A DNA stretch of 64,000 nt from Epilithonimonas mollis (GTDB lineage Bacteria > Bacteroidota > Bacteroidia > Flavobacteriales > Weeksellaceae): positions 1 to 64,000 of the forward strand of contig NZ_FRAM01000002.1 of NCBI RefSeq assembly GCF_900142325.1, given 5' to 3'. Every line of letters begins with the position of its first letter. Within the stretch, counting starts at the first letter, position 1. Below are positions 27,472 to 37,379 of this stretch, piece after piece. A program made the translations under genes and the position numbers. The notes beneath the pieces were generated by a model. That model made no database searches. It was not told where the DNA came from and saw nothing but the letters and a program-made list of their open reading frames with translations.

Positions 27472-27693
27472 TTGATTATATTTTTTTGTTGGTTTAATTT
27501 CTGATTCAAAGATATAATGAGTTTCGGTTGGTTTAAATTTTATTCTCCTGAACCGTAATTTTTGATGACTGAATTGTAATTAAAACGATGATTTATTTAA
27601 AATTAATTGGTAAATCTACTTTATTAGCTCAATGTGTAACACAATAAACAGCTGATTATTAGTTTTTATCTTTTCTCTATTATCTATCTTCTT

Positions 27694-29931
27694 TTATAAA
27701 TTATTATTAATGGCATCATTCGTTTTATCAACACCGAAACTGACGAAAACACCCACAAAAACAAGCGTATTAACCGGTGGCCTCACGGCAGTTCTGCTTG
27801 CGCCATCAGCAGAATAATTGAACCCGTAAACATTTTTATTTCCCAGGATATTATTGATACTCAACACAAAAACTGTAAACGATTTAGAATCTTTCTTACC
27901 AACACTCGGCACATAATTGATGCTGAAGTTCAGTCCGCTGTAATCTTTTAATTTCCCTTGATGGCGAACGAAGTTGTCTCCGTTTTGAGCGACGATATCG
28001 TAATATGGTCTTCCTTTGGAATAAGTATAAGACAAATTAAATCCCGTTTTCCAGTCCATTACAAACTTCTTGGCAACCGCATTGAAGGTATGTTTCGAAG
28101 CAAAATTAGGCGCTAAACTAAAAGGATAGTTTAAGAAGTCTCTTTTGGAATCAAGATAAGAATAAGTCAGCCAGTAATCGATATCTTTGAAGGTTTTTTT
28201 GTCTCTCCAGAATAGTTCAATGCCTTTTGCATAGCCTTTCCCTCCGTTATCTTTGGCAACCTGAAAATACTGATCTTGATTACCGGTCATCAGACTGTCT
28301 TGGACATAGGAAGTTGTTTTAATAAGGCTTTTGTATTCCTTATAAAACGCTTCGAACCTCAGACTTCTTCCATCCGAATTTTTCTGAACCTGAAAGATAT
28401 AATGGTCTGCTCTCTGGAAATCAAAATTCTTTCTGTAAAGATATTTGCTTTCCGGATTCTGATAGAACATTCCGTACGCAAAAGACGTAGTCCAGTCTTT
28501 CGAAATTCTGTAAGCTAAAGCAGCTCTTGGAGAGAAATTCCATTTGCCGAGATAAGATGAATGTTCTGTTCTCGCTCCGATCTTTGCGGTTAGATTATTA
28601 GTAAAAATCAAATCCGTTTCTGCAAATCCTGCTGAAATCAAATCTTTATAATTGCGTCCGAAAGTGCCGTATTTCATTGTTTCATCCGCATTATTCAGTT
28701 CAAAACCTGCACGAACAACACTCGCTCTGTTGATTTTTCTTTCGATAACAGCTTTTGCATTGATGTAATTGGATTGGTTGTTGATTGGCGTATTGGAAAG
28801 CTCAACATTATCTTTAAAAGTTGAAAAGTTCAAATCGCTGGAATTGTAGGTATAAGACGTGCCTATATTCAGAAGATATTTCCCGAATTTCTCTTTATAT
28901 GACAAATTATGATACATATTCTGTCCTTCTAATTTCACCATATTTCTGTCAGAATCTTTCTCCAGACTCTCAGAACCAACTGCCATTTTATTCTCATCGA
29001 CGCTTCCGTAATATTTAATGAAACCTCCTTTTTTAGTTTTAATTCTGAAGTTGCCGTCAAACCCATAACCTTGCGGAAATTTATCAAAATCTGTATTGAA
29101 ATTGAATAATTTTCCCATGAGTCCAAGATTCGAGTAACCTCCGGCAACGCCCCAGGAAGCAGTTTTTTCCTGATTTAGTTTTTGATAATTGGCACTCAGA
29201 AAAATCGGGGAAACCCCGAAATCAAATGATGTTGTATCCGGCAGATCCACACTTTCCAAAATCAAAACCGAAGACAAAGCCTGCCCGTAAACTGCAGAAT
29301 AACCACCACTTGAAAACACATTTCCTTTAAATAATGACGTATTAAAACGGTCTCTTCCTGCAATTCCCGGAACCGAATTGGTGAAATAATTATTGACCAG
29401 ATTCCCATCGATGAAGATTTTAGTTTCAGCACCAGTTCCGCCTCGCACGAATAAACCCTCGCTCTCTCCCACTTTCTGAACACCCGGCAGATAACCCAAA
29501 GCGGACGAAATCTGTCCGTTTGCGCCGGCTGTTGTATAAACATCCAAAGGTGTCAGCAGAGCGGTTGCACGCTTCTTATCACTGGCTTCTATACTTCCTG
29601 CTGTAATCACAACTGCATTGATTTCGTTGATTTGTTGCTTTAGATTTGCATTCATTGCAATATCTTTTCCTTCAATTTTTACAGGAATTTCTACCTCATC
29701 ATAATCTTTTCCTGAAAAAAGCAAAGTCTTATCACCTGTCTCAGTTGTTGTAAAAGAATAATTTCCATTTGCGTCGGTGGTTGCGCCGTCATAAGTATCT
29801 TTTAGCGTTACACTGATATCCTTCAACGCTTTATTTTTATAAGTTACCTTTCCGGAAATGGTGATCTGTGACCAAAGTGCGATGCCGGTCAATAAGGTGA
29901 AAAGCATCAGAATCCTGCGATGAGTCGTCAT
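27694..29931 (-). CDS. TonB-dependent outer membrane receptor with CarboxypepD_reg-like domain
   Basis: 745 residues from the ATG at 29931, where MTTHRRIL opens a signal peptide; a longer frame upstream lacks support. After the signal comes a carboxypeptidase-regulatory-like domain (about 22-100, ISGKVTYKNKALKDISVTL), then the plug with GSIEASDKKRATALLTPLD and FVRGGTGAETKIFIDG, and a 22-strand barrel up to the C-terminus. It should import an unidentified siderophore, metal complex or nutrient. A TATCTTTG -7 element lies at 29954-29947 just upstream on the - strand. It is divergent from the superoxide dismutase gene. Confidence 0.9.
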   Translation of the reverse strand: MTTHRRILMLFTLLTGIALWSQITISGKVTYKNKALKDISVTLKDTYDGATTDANGNYSFTTTETGDKTLLFSGKDYDEVEIPVKIEGKDIAMNANLKQQINEINAVVITAGSIEASDKKRATALLTPLDVYTTAGANGQISSALGYLPGVQKVGESEGLFVRGGTGAETKIFIDGNLVNNYFTNSVPGIAGRDRFNTSLFKGNVFSSGGYSAVYGQALSSVLILESVDLPDTTSFDFGVSPIFLSANYQKLNQEKTASWGVAGGYSNLGLMGKLFNFNTDFDKFPQGYGFDGNFRIKTKKGGFIKYYGSVDENKMAVGSESLEKDSDRNMVKLEGQNMYHNLSYKEKFGKYLLNIGTSYTYNSSDLNFSTFKDNVELSNTPINNQSNYINAKAVIERKINRASVVRAGFELNNADETMKYGTFGRNYKDLISAGFAETDLIFTNNLTAKIGARTEHSSYLGKWNFSPRAALAYRISKDWTTSFAYGMFYQNPESKYLYRKNFDFQRADHYIFQVQKNSDGRSLRFEAFYKEYKSLIKTTSYVQDSLMTGNQDQYFQVAKDNGGKGYAKGIELFWRDKKTFKDIDYWLTYSYLDSKRDFLNYPFSLAPNFASKHTFNAVAKKFVMDWKTGFNLSYTYSKGRPYYDIVAQNGDNFVRHQGKLKDYSGLNFSINYVPSVGKKDSKSFTVFVLSINNILGNKNVYGFNYSADGASRTAVRPPVNTLVFVGVFVSFGVDKTNDAINNNL

Positions 29932-30055
29932 AAGTTTAATTTTGATCAAAGATATTCCGGCTGATAATAATATTAAATTAATTATAACCGAACGGTTGAA
30001 ATTGTCACCCGAACCGTAATGTTCCACGTAAAACCATTCCTTACGATATTGGCTT

Positions 30056-30063
30056 TAAATTTG
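30056..30063 (+). promoter_or_regulatory. Candidate -7 promoter element of the superoxide dismutase gene
   Basis: TAAATTTG matches the Bacteroidota -7 consensus TAnnTTTG exactly and lies 33 bases upstream of the ATG at 30097. No clear -33 TTG was found at the expected spacing. Confidence 0.5.
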
Positions 30064-30096
30064 TTATATCGAAAAACAACAAATAAACTAAACGAA

Positions 30097-30597
30097 ATGA
30101 AAAATCTACTACTTGTTGGTATTGCAGGACTGACACTAGCTTCCTGTAAAACAGTTTCAAAACAATACATTGTCCGTCCAAAGTCTTATACTGAGACGCA
30201 GGGAACAGCCAATTTCACTCAGAAAAAAGGCAAAGTGGAAATGGATCTTAGCGTTTTCAAATTAACACCCGGACTTCACGCCGTTCATATCCACGAGTTC
30301 GGAAACTGCAGCGCAACCGATGCTTCCTCTGCAGGCGGACACTGGAACCCTGATAAAACAATGCACGGAAAATGGGAATCCGAACACTTTCATATGGGTG
30401 ATATCGGTAACCTGGAAGCCGACAAAAACGGACAGGCACAATTGATTTTTACAACGGATAAATGGTGTCTTGGTTGCGACGATCCTGCTAAAAACATCAT
30501 AGGAAAATCTCTGGTTATCCACGCCGGCGTTGATGATTTTCATACGCAACCTACTGGAAATGCAGGAGGAAGAGTTGGATGTGTAGAGATAAAATAG
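30097..30597 (+). CDS. sodC: Cu/Zn superoxide dismutase lipoprotein
   Basis: 166 residues from ATG 30097, chosen because MKNLLLVGIAGLTLASC gives a proper lipobox (Cys17). The SodC metal site is visible: HIHEFGNC (Cu ligands), SAGGHWNP and the HFHMGDIGNL segment (Zn and Cu ligands), and LVIHAGVDD. The conserved GGRVGC end supplies the disulphide Cys and the active-site Arg. It removes superoxide in the periplasm. It is a core gene, transcribed opposite to its neighbours, and not part of either mobile element. Confidence 0.92.
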   Translation: MKNLLLVGIAGLTLASCKTVSKQYIVRPKSYTETQGTANFTQKKGKVEMDLSVFKLTPGLHAVHIHEFGNCSATDASSAGGHWNPDKTMHGKWESEHFHMGDIGNLEADKNGQAQLIFTTDKWCLGCDDPAKNIIGKSLVIHAGVDDFHTQPTGNAGGRVGCVEIK

Positions 30598-30670
30598 ATT
30601 TAAGATTGTAGGTCGCAGGTTTTAGTTTACTATTCTACTACCTAAAAACCTCTAAACTTCTACCTCAAAA

Positions 30671-31039
30671 TTATATTTCAAAACTTTGGAAGGCATCTAT
30701 AAAATGGTGGATTTCCAAAGTTTTTTGTTTGTTTGGAAGGACTGAAATGATGTCGAATCTAACTTCTTTATCGACATTATTTTCTTCAATGAAATAGTTG
30801 GCCGCAGAAATCAACAATTTAATTTTCTTTTTGTTAACCGCATCCTGAGGTTCCAGAAAAGCATCTGTGTTTCTGGCTTTTACTTCTACAATAATGATTT
30901 GATTTTCAAACTCTGCAATAATATCCACTTCAGCTTTCAGATAACGGAAATTGCGGACAAGAATTTTATATTTATTCTTGACAAGAAAATCGACAGCAAG
31001 ATCTTCTGCGATCTTTCCAAATTCGTTGTGTTCTGCCAT
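30671..31039 (-). CDS. yraN: YraN/UPF0102 family endonuclease-like protein
   Basis: 122 residues matching the UPF0102 family: GKIAEDLAVDFLVKNKY, then VRNFRYLKAEVDIIAEFENQIIIVEVKAR with the D...ExK core of a small PD-(D/E)XK fold. Family members are predicted Holliday-junction resolvase-like nucleases of uncertain function. It lies 17 bases downstream of the LD-carboxypeptidase, so they likely share a transcript. Confidence 0.92.
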   Translation of the reverse strand: MAEHNEFGKIAEDLAVDFLVKNKYKILVRNFRYLKAEVDIIAEFENQIIIVEVKARNTDAFLEPQDAVNKKKIKLLISAANYFIEENNVDKEVRFDIISVLPNKQKTLEIHHFIDAFQSFEI

Positions 31040-31056
31040 ATATCAGAAATTAAAGA

Positions 31057-31995
31057 TTATGAATTTTTGAAATCTACCTGAACTTTTTTTTCAGCTTTCA
31101 GATTAATTTCTGAACCAATAATCAATGGTCGATTGTCAAAAATATGCCCGTTTGGAAAGCCAAAAACAGTGGGAAAATCATATTTGGAAATTCTGTTGGC
31201 AATCAATTGATAAGCGAAGGAGTCGAAGGATTCTTCGTATTCTTTGTTTTCATTTTCCTTGCCCATATTGGTCATTCCGCCAACGATTAAACCTTTTATT
31301 TTTTTTAAAACACCTGCTAATTCTAAACTCATAATCATTCTGTCAAGAGCGTAGAAATTTTCGCCGATGTCTTCTATGAATAATATTCTATCTGTAAAAT
31401 CGAAAGAATATGGCGTTCCCAAAAGTGCATAAATCAAAGCGAGATTACCGCCAACCAGAATTCCGGATGTCTCTCCCACTCTGTTATCTGGATTGGAATC
31501 GATTTTGTAATTGAGTTTTTTACCTTTCAGAATATCGAAAATTAATTCATAGCTTTCTTCTGTAACCCCAAAGCTGGATGTTTTAATCGTCTGTCCGTGG
31601 ATGGACGCAAAACCTTTTTTCAACAAATAACTCTGAATAACTGTATTGTCGGAATAGCCAATATACCATTTCGGATTCTTCCTGAATTCTTTCAAATCTA
31701 AATGCTGAACCAAATGCTGACAACCGTAACCACCTCTCGAAGTCCAGACCGCAGAAGTTTCCGGGTCGTTCAAAGCCCAATTGATATCGTTAATCCGTTC
31801 TTTTTCTGTTCCCGCGTATGAATAGCCGTTTTGGTATTTTATGTAGAGATTTTCGCCTAAAATAGGTTCGTAACCTTTGGATTTTATTAATTCCAATGTT
31901 TTATCTAATTGCGGAATCTCGACAGAACCAGCTGGGGAAATAATGGCAATTTTGTCTCCTTTTTTAAGTGATTTGGGAAAAGTGATGTCCTGCAT
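31057..31995 (-). CDS. LD-carboxypeptidase (S66 family, muramoyltetrapeptide carboxypeptidase)
   Basis: 312 residues with the S66 family signatures: IAIISPAGSVEIPQLDK at the start, WTSRGGYGCQHLVQHLD, and the nucleophile Ser in YIGYSDNTVI. LFIEDIGENFYALDRM and a late FGFPNGHIFDNRPL provide the Glu/His region. The enzyme removes the terminal D-Ala from cytosolic murein tetrapeptides during cell wall recycling. No signal peptide, as expected. Confidence 0.93.
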   Translation of the reverse strand: MQDITFPKSLKKGDKIAIISPAGSVEIPQLDKTLELIKSKGYEPILGENLYIKYQNGYSYAGTEKERINDINWALNDPETSAVWTSRGGYGCQHLVQHLDLKEFRKNPKWYIGYSDNTVIQSYLLKKGFASIHGQTIKTSSFGVTEESYELIFDILKGKKLNYKIDSNPDNRVGETSGILVGGNLALIYALLGTPYSFDFTDRILFIEDIGENFYALDRMIMSLELAGVLKKIKGLIVGGMTNMGKENENKEYEESFDSFAYQLIANRISKYDFPTVFGFPNGHIFDNRPLIIGSEINLKAEKKVQVDFKNS

Positions 31996-32168
31996 TTGTG
32001 TCTGATGTTGTTTGAACGCAAAGGTCGCAAAGATTTTTGGAATTTATTGAAAATATTTTAGGCTCACAAAAGCACTTCGCTAAGGAAAGGAATTAGTTTT
32101 AATGTTCGTTAGGTTTTGAGAATCCTTTAACAAGCTCAGGATAAATTAGGCAAATGAAGCGCCAATTC

Positions 32169-32846
32169 TTACTTAATTTTAGGCTGCTGCTTTTCTGCTT
32201 TTTCTAACTTCTCATCGAACTTATTGAATTTTTTGAAGCTTTGAAGAAAAATAAAGAAACTGAATAAGACTAAAATACAGCCTACCGCTTTTCGGATTTT
32301 ATTCGCAACCCGTTGATTTAGTTTGTCGTGGAATTGTTTTGCTAAAAGGATTTTGGACAAATCGATGAGCAAATAAGTTCCAATCACAATGCCAATATAG
32401 AGTACAAAATCCTGAACTCTTGGATAGGCATTTCGGACAGAAACTACAGTTACAAGCCAGAAAAGGACGACGCCGATGTTAAGTAAGTTGAGCAAAAATC
32501 CGTTTAGAAATGTTTTGAAATAATTTTGGTCGATGAGTTTTTCTTCGCCTTCGATGTGCATTTTGGTTCTTGAAAGCAGCATATAAATGGCGTAAATCAG
32601 AATCAGAAATGCGGAAATCCGGTAGAATCCGGGATGTTTGTCTATTAAACTAACCAGGTCTGCGCTGGCATAATAACTGACAATGATGCAAAGTAAATCA
32701 GCGGAAACTACACCAATATCCAAGGCAATCGCATGTCTGGGACCTCGTGAAAAACTGGTTTCTATCAGCAGGAAAAAAATGGGTCCGATGAAGACCAGAC
32801 TTAGCATGACTCCTAATCCGACAGCGTATAAAATGAGTTCGAGCAT
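32169..32846 (-). CDS. LysE-family translocator
   Basis: 225 residues with six predicted membrane helices (about 5-25, 40-60, 70-88, 112-132, 145-165, 185-203). The start GVMLSLVFIGPIFFLLIETSF fits the LysE/RhtB amino-acid exporter pattern, including the GP after TM1. A charged C-terminal tail (EKLEKAEKQQPKIK) is appended. The substrate is not predictable. It is downstream of rnr, separated by a long hairpin. Confidence 0.88.
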   Translation of the reverse strand: MLELILYAVGLGVMLSLVFIGPIFFLLIETSFSRGPRHAIALDIGVVSADLLCIIVSYYASADLVSLIDKHPGFYRISAFLILIYAIYMLLSRTKMHIEGEEKLIDQNYFKTFLNGFLLNLLNIGVVLFWLVTVVSVRNAYPRVQDFVLYIGIVIGTYLLIDLSKILLAKQFHDKLNQRVANKIRKAVGCILVLFSFFIFLQSFKKFNKFDEKLEKAEKQQPKIK

Positions 32847-32905
32847 TCGATTTAAATTTCAGAACCGGCTGTAAAAATAGAGATTTAAAATTTAAAGCAA
32901 TGTTT

Positions 32906-32960
32906 AAATTTCATCAAAATTGATTTCTAAAGTTTTAGGAAATCAATTTTGATGAAATTT
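32906..32960. terminator. 22-base-pair perfect hairpin after the RNase R gene
   Basis: The arms 32906-32927 and 32939-32960 are perfectly complementary (AAATTTCATCAAAATTGATT... and its reverse complement), with an 11-base loop. It starts 1 base beyond the rnr stop codon. It is unusually long and AT-rich for a terminator; the T run lies on the + strand side. Confidence 0.7.
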
Positions 32961-32961
32961 T

Positions 32962-35115
32962 TTAATCATTAATAATCTTAAAATCCAACTGTTTTGCAAT
33001 CAGATTCGCTTTTACAACTTTTATTTTTACCTCGTCTCCGAGCTGGTAAGTATTGCCTGTTCTGGAACCTATAATCGCATAATTTTTTGAATCTAATGAG
33101 TAAGAATCATCCACCAAATCACGGAGTTTTATCATTCCCTCTGCGCCATTTTCAGGGATTTCTACCCAGAAACCATAGTCGGAAACACCGGAAATAACGC
33201 CTGAGAAAACTTCTCCAACGTGGTCTTCCATAAACTTGACCTGCATAAATTTAATACTTTCTCTCTCTGCTTCAGAAGCCAATCTTTCCATTGCAGAACA
33301 ATGCTTGGCCTGCTCTTCCACCACATCTTTGTTTGGCGATTTTCCGCCATCTAAATAATGCTGAAGCAATCTGTGCGCAATCAAATCGGGATAACGACGG
33401 ATAGGCGATGTGAAATGTGAATAATACTCGAAGCCAAGTCCGTAATGGCCAATCGGGTCGGTGGAATAAACGGCTTTGCTCATACTTCTCATCGCCAGCG
33501 TTTCAATCATATTTTCTTCACCTTTTCCTTTGACATCACTCAATAATTTATTCAGAGATTCAGCGACTTTCTGGGTATTTGCTAAATCCATTTTGTAACC
33601 GAAAGTTCCAACGAAATCTCTTAAAGCCGTCAGTTTCGCCGGGTCCGGGTCATCGTGAATTCTATAAATGAAAGTATTTCCGGTTGGTTCATTTCTTTTG
33701 TTTAACGAAATAAATTCTGATACTTTTTTGTTCGCCAAAAGCATAAATTCCTCAATCAAATGGTTGGAATCTTTGCTGACTTTGAAGTAAACACCAATCG
33801 GTTTGTTATTTTCATCCAGATTGAATCTTACTTCGCTTCTGTCAAAGGTAATTGCGCCGTTTCGGATTCTTTCAGCTCTCATTATTTTCGCCAATTTATC
33901 TAGTTGAAGAATTTCCTCAACCAAATCGCCTTCACCAGTTTCGATTCTTTCCTGCGCTTCTTCGTAAGCAAATCTTCTATCGGAATGAATCACCGTTCTG
34001 CCAAACCATTGTTTATGAATTTTTGCGTCTTCATCTAGCTCAAAAACCGCTGAGAACGTAAACTTATCTTCATTTGGACGCAGTGAGCAAACATCATTAC
34101 TCAAAACCTCCGGAAGCATCGGCACTACTCTATCTACCAGATAAACGGACGTTGCTCTTTTGTATGCTTCATCGTCCAGAATGGTTCCAGGTTTCACGTA
34201 ATGCGAAACGTCCGCAATGTGAACACCGATTTGCCAAAGTCCGTTCTCCAGTTTCTGAATTGACAAGGCATCATCGAAATCTTTCGCATCTTTTGGGTCA
34301 ATAGTAAATGTGCATATATCACGCATATCCAAACGTTTTGCGACCTCTTCTGCATTGATACTTCTATCAATCTTGTCTGCGTCGTGCTCCACTTCCGGCT
34401 CGAAGTTATATGGTAAGCCATATTCCGCCAAAATGGAATGAATCTCGGTTTCGTGGTCGCCAGGTATTCCAAGAACGGTAACAATTTCGCCTTCCGGATT
34501 CTTGCTTCCTGATCGCCATTCGCGCATTTTAGCAATGACTTTGTCGCCATCTTCTGCACCATTGAAATGATTTTTGGAAATGAACATATCCGTATTCATT
34601 GTCTTCTTGTCAAAAACTACAAATCCGAAATCTTTCTCTGCAATCTGCTGGAAAATCCCAACGAAAGTGTCTTTGGCGCGTTCCAAAACCTCGACCACAG
34701 AACCTTCTACTTTTTTACCTTTGAAGTTATAAGTGACCAAAAGTACTTTGTCGCCTTGCAACGCGTCTTTTACATTTTTTTGGTGAATGAAAATATCATC
34801 TGGCATACCGTCAACTTTTACATAGGCATTTCCTGATTGATTGAAATCTATAATGCCTGTCAAGGTTCCTTCGATATTGACATTGACAATATATTTTCCT
34901 TTCTCTGTTTCTTTGATTTTCTGAGTCGCCTGCAACCTGTGAAGCGCCTGAATCACCAACTCTCTCTGTCTTGGATTTTTATAATCTATCCCTTCTGCAA
35001 TCTGTTTGTAATTGTAGATTTTGGATGTTTTCTGATTCATAAAACGCAGAATTTTCCTTCCAATATCCTGAAGTTTCTGTTCGTTTTTATGAGACGTATG
35101 TTTTTTGTTTTTCAT
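32962..35115 (-). CDS. rnr: Ribonuclease R
   Basis: 717 residues, a usual length. Layout: an N-terminal helix-turn-helix-like region, two cold-shock domains, the RNB catalytic domain with IDPKDAKDFDDAL (four Asp catalytic group) and HYGLGFEYYSHFTSPIRRYPDL, and a C-terminal S1 domain (VGEVFSGVISGVSDYGFWV). It degrades structured RNA 3' to 5' in RNA quality control. The N-terminal MKNKKHTSHKNEQK basic tail is short. The start ATG lies 7 bases from the preceding gene's stop. Confidence 0.95.
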   Translation of the reverse strand: MKNKKHTSHKNEQKLQDIGRKILRFMNQKTSKIYNYKQIAEGIDYKNPRQRELVIQALHRLQATQKIKETEKGKYIVNVNIEGTLTGIIDFNQSGNAYVKVDGMPDDIFIHQKNVKDALQGDKVLLVTYNFKGKKVEGSVVEVLERAKDTFVGIFQQIAEKDFGFVVFDKKTMNTDMFISKNHFNGAEDGDKVIAKMREWRSGSKNPEGEIVTVLGIPGDHETEIHSILAEYGLPYNFEPEVEHDADKIDRSINAEEVAKRLDMRDICTFTIDPKDAKDFDDALSIQKLENGLWQIGVHIADVSHYVKPGTILDDEAYKRATSVYLVDRVVPMLPEVLSNDVCSLRPNEDKFTFSAVFELDEDAKIHKQWFGRTVIHSDRRFAYEEAQERIETGEGDLVEEILQLDKLAKIMRAERIRNGAITFDRSEVRFNLDENNKPIGVYFKVSKDSNHLIEEFMLLANKKVSEFISLNKRNEPTGNTFIYRIHDDPDPAKLTALRDFVGTFGYKMDLANTQKVAESLNKLLSDVKGKGEENMIETLAMRSMSKAVYSTDPIGHYGLGFEYYSHFTSPIRRYPDLIAHRLLQHYLDGGKSPNKDVVEEQAKHCSAMERLASEAERESIKFMQVKFMEDHVGEVFSGVISGVSDYGFWVEIPENGAEGMIKLRDLVDDSYSLDSKNYAIIGSRTGNTYQLGDEVKIKVVKANLIAKQLDFKIIND

Positions 35116-35121
35116 TGTTTC

Positions 35122-35925
35122 TTATATGTTTTCATCTAAAGTAATCCACTTTTTATTTTTATATTGATAAAACAATTGCTTTTCAACAATATTTTTTTCT
35201 TCATCAGATATTAAAAATTTTACAAGATAGACGTTAGATAAATTTTTGTGATCAGTAGGAAAAATATTTAGGTTTAGATTCAAATATTTTCCTACTAATA
35301 TTTTATTTTTGTCTATTTTTATTTCTACATTTTCGTCAAATTTTTGATTTGATGAATAATAGAATGTCTGGTTTTTATTCTCTAAATCATTGTAAGTACC
35401 TTTGTATAAGGTTTTTATTTTATAATTTACTAAATAATTTTTCTGAATTTTCATATTATCTTCAAAGGATGAAAAAGGCATTCCAAGTAAAGGTATAATC
35501 ATCTTATTATTGAAAAAATTCTGAACTTTCTTAAAATTATTCTTCGACCATAATTTAATAATTACTACATCAGAAATATTTTTCTCAAAATGCTGGCATT
35601 CATAATATGGACTATTTCCACATCCATAAGTTATTGTTATATACTGCAGATTCAAGACAAGTATTTTTCTTGAATCTGAATTTATTTGATGGAATTCTTC
35701 CAGTTTAAAAAGTTCGTCAAATAGAGTTTCGAAATTAAAAGTATTAAGCTCTTGTACTTGTTTTTCATACAACTTCTTTTCTTCGTTATAATCTTTTTTA
35801 CAATCTTTTGACTCTCTTATAAAAACAATATTCTGTATTTCATTTCCTTTTAAAGAATCATTTTCCTGTGCTGATAAACACAAAAAGGAAAAAATCATCA
35901 AAAAAGAAAATAAAGCTTTAATCAT
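35122..35925 (-). CDS. Secreted protein of unknown function
   Basis: 267 residues with a signal peptide (MIKALFSFLMIFSFLCLSAQ, cut after SAQ). The mature part is Asn/Lys-rich, with a Cys pair in TYGCGNSPYYECQHFE (a probable disulphide) and predicted strands. I do not recognise the family. It is upstream of rnr, with only 6 bases between them, and may share its transcript. Confidence 0.65.
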   Translation of the reverse strand: MIKALFSFLMIFSFLCLSAQENDSLKGNEIQNIVFIRESKDCKKDYNEEKKLYEKQVQELNTFNFETLFDELFKLEEFHQINSDSRKILVLNLQYITITYGCGNSPYYECQHFEKNISDVVIIKLWSKNNFKKVQNFFNNKMIIPLLGMPFSSFEDNMKIQKNYLVNYKIKTLYKGTYNDLENKNQTFYYSSNQKFDENVEIKIDKNKILVGKYLNLNLNIFPTDHKNLSNVYLVKFLISDEEKNIVEKQLFYQYKNKKWITLDENI

Positions 35926-36108
35926 TTTAAAATTTACTGAGATTTGCAGTAATTAATCATCAATAAAGATAAAATAAAATAGGGGAGTTTTGGAAACCTT
36001 GTGTTAATTTTTGGTTTCGTGAGAAAGAACTTTCTCTGTGAAATGCGTTGCAAAGATATAACTTTTAAAATAAGCCTGAAGTGATGTCACTTCAGTCCTT
36101 TTATTGGT

Positions 36109-36540
36109 CTAGCAAAATGCTATTTTATCAACTCTGTTTTGGTGTCTGCCACCTTCAAAATCTGTTGTCAGGAACTTATCTACAATCTCGAAAGCCAATT
36201 CCTTTGAAATAAATCTTGCCGGAATCGAAATCATATTCGCATCGTTGTGTTGTCTTGCTAATGAAGCAATTTCTGGCATCCAGCAAAGTGCACAACGGAT
36301 TTTCTGATGCTTGTTTGCAGTGATTTGAACGCCGTTTCCGCTTCCGCAAATCAATATTCCTAATTCGTTTTCACCATTTTCTATAGAAGTTGCGGCTGGA
36401 TGTACAAAATCCGGGTAATCTACAGAATCGGTAGAGTAGGTTCCATAATCTTTGATTTCAACCTTCCCTTCTAAATATTTTTTTATAAGTTCTTTATATT
36501 CAAAACCGGCATGGTCAGCGGCTATTGCTATCTTTTTCAT
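36109..36540 (-). CDS. rpiB: Ribose-5-phosphate isomerase B
   Basis: 143 residues of the RpiB/LacAB family: IAIAADHAGFEYKE at the start, the active-site base region ILICGSGNGVQITANKH, and a C-terminal part with FEGGRHQNRVDKI. It interconverts ribose-5-phosphate and ribulose-5-phosphate in the pentose-phosphate pathway. The length is normal. It is the last recognisable core gene before the ICE. Confidence 0.95.
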   Translation of the reverse strand: MKKIAIAADHAGFEYKELIKKYLEGKVEIKDYGTYSTDSVDYPDFVHPAATSIENGENELGILICGSGNGVQITANKHQKIRCALCWMPEIASLARQHNDANMISIPARFISKELAFEIVDKFLTTDFEGGRHQNRVDKIAFC

Positions 36541-37373
36541 TTTTTTTACTTATTATTTTATATAATAAAACGGAACATTAGTTAACAATTCCATTTTAAA
36601 TTTCATTATCATTTTTAATCATATAAAATTACTACATATTTTTATAATCGTTGGTACGATATTTAGTATAATTAATAATTATTTTCAATATTAAATATTG
36701 ACATATCAACATAATTTTGATTATTATAATATTTAAACAAACGACTTTTAATATTATTGAAAATAAGATAATATAATGTTAGAAGTTGTCAGAAAACCTG
36801 TGGATAAGTTCTATTAAATAATCCTTTTAAAATTAATCTATTTTTCGTAATGCAATATTTTTCAGGAAAAGTAATTCAGATTTTAAAAAAACTTTTTGTG
36901 GAGATTCATTTGTTTTATCCGCAAAATTGTTTCTAATAAAAAGCAGTTTTTAGAATTACAAACATTTGTTAATAACAATGATAATAATTTGATTTTCAAT
37001 ATTAAATTAATGTTAAAAACCTACTCATTACTATGCATTTCTTGTGATAAAATAATCATCTTTTAGTTTTCCCCATAATACCGAACTACAACAATAGACT
37101 ACAATATTTATTTTTATTAAAAAAGATTATTAAAATGCAAAGATAAGCAAAACGGTTAAACCTGTTATTATACAATGCTTTATAAAAGTGTAGTCTTTTT
37201 TGAGAACTCTCTGTCCGATAGGTTTTGGGCTTGAAAATACAAAGTTAGGTTCCTAAATCGTTACCAATTCAGTCGGTAACTACTCAAATCTAACTGTTTA
37301 TATTTCAGTCTTTTGCACCCCTTTTTACGTTTCCTTGTAACTCAATGTAATTTAATTTTAAACATTAAACATT
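36541..37373. other. 833-base AT-rich region, possible origin or ICE junction
   Basis: No gene is supported. 36541-37130 is extremely AT-rich, with repeated ATTATTATAATATT-like words. A perfect DnaA box, TGTGGATAA, lies at 36799-36807, and TTATCCGCA, one base off a DnaA box, at 36914-36922. To the left nearly all genes are on the - strand, as expected on the left of an origin. The last 240 bases (about 37131-37373) look like ICE leader before the integrase. The true ICE left end is inside this region but no direct-repeat partner is visible. Confidence 0.4.
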
Positions 37374-37379
37374 GTGGTT

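Noticed and set aside
30019-30096. N-terminal extension of the superoxide dismutase
   Set aside because: It covers the promoter element and precedes a proper lipoprotein signal at 30097.
37131-37373. Exact attL of the ICE
   Set aside because: GCAAA-type words resembling CTnDOT core sites occur near 37138 and 37148, but without the right end no direct repeat can be verified.
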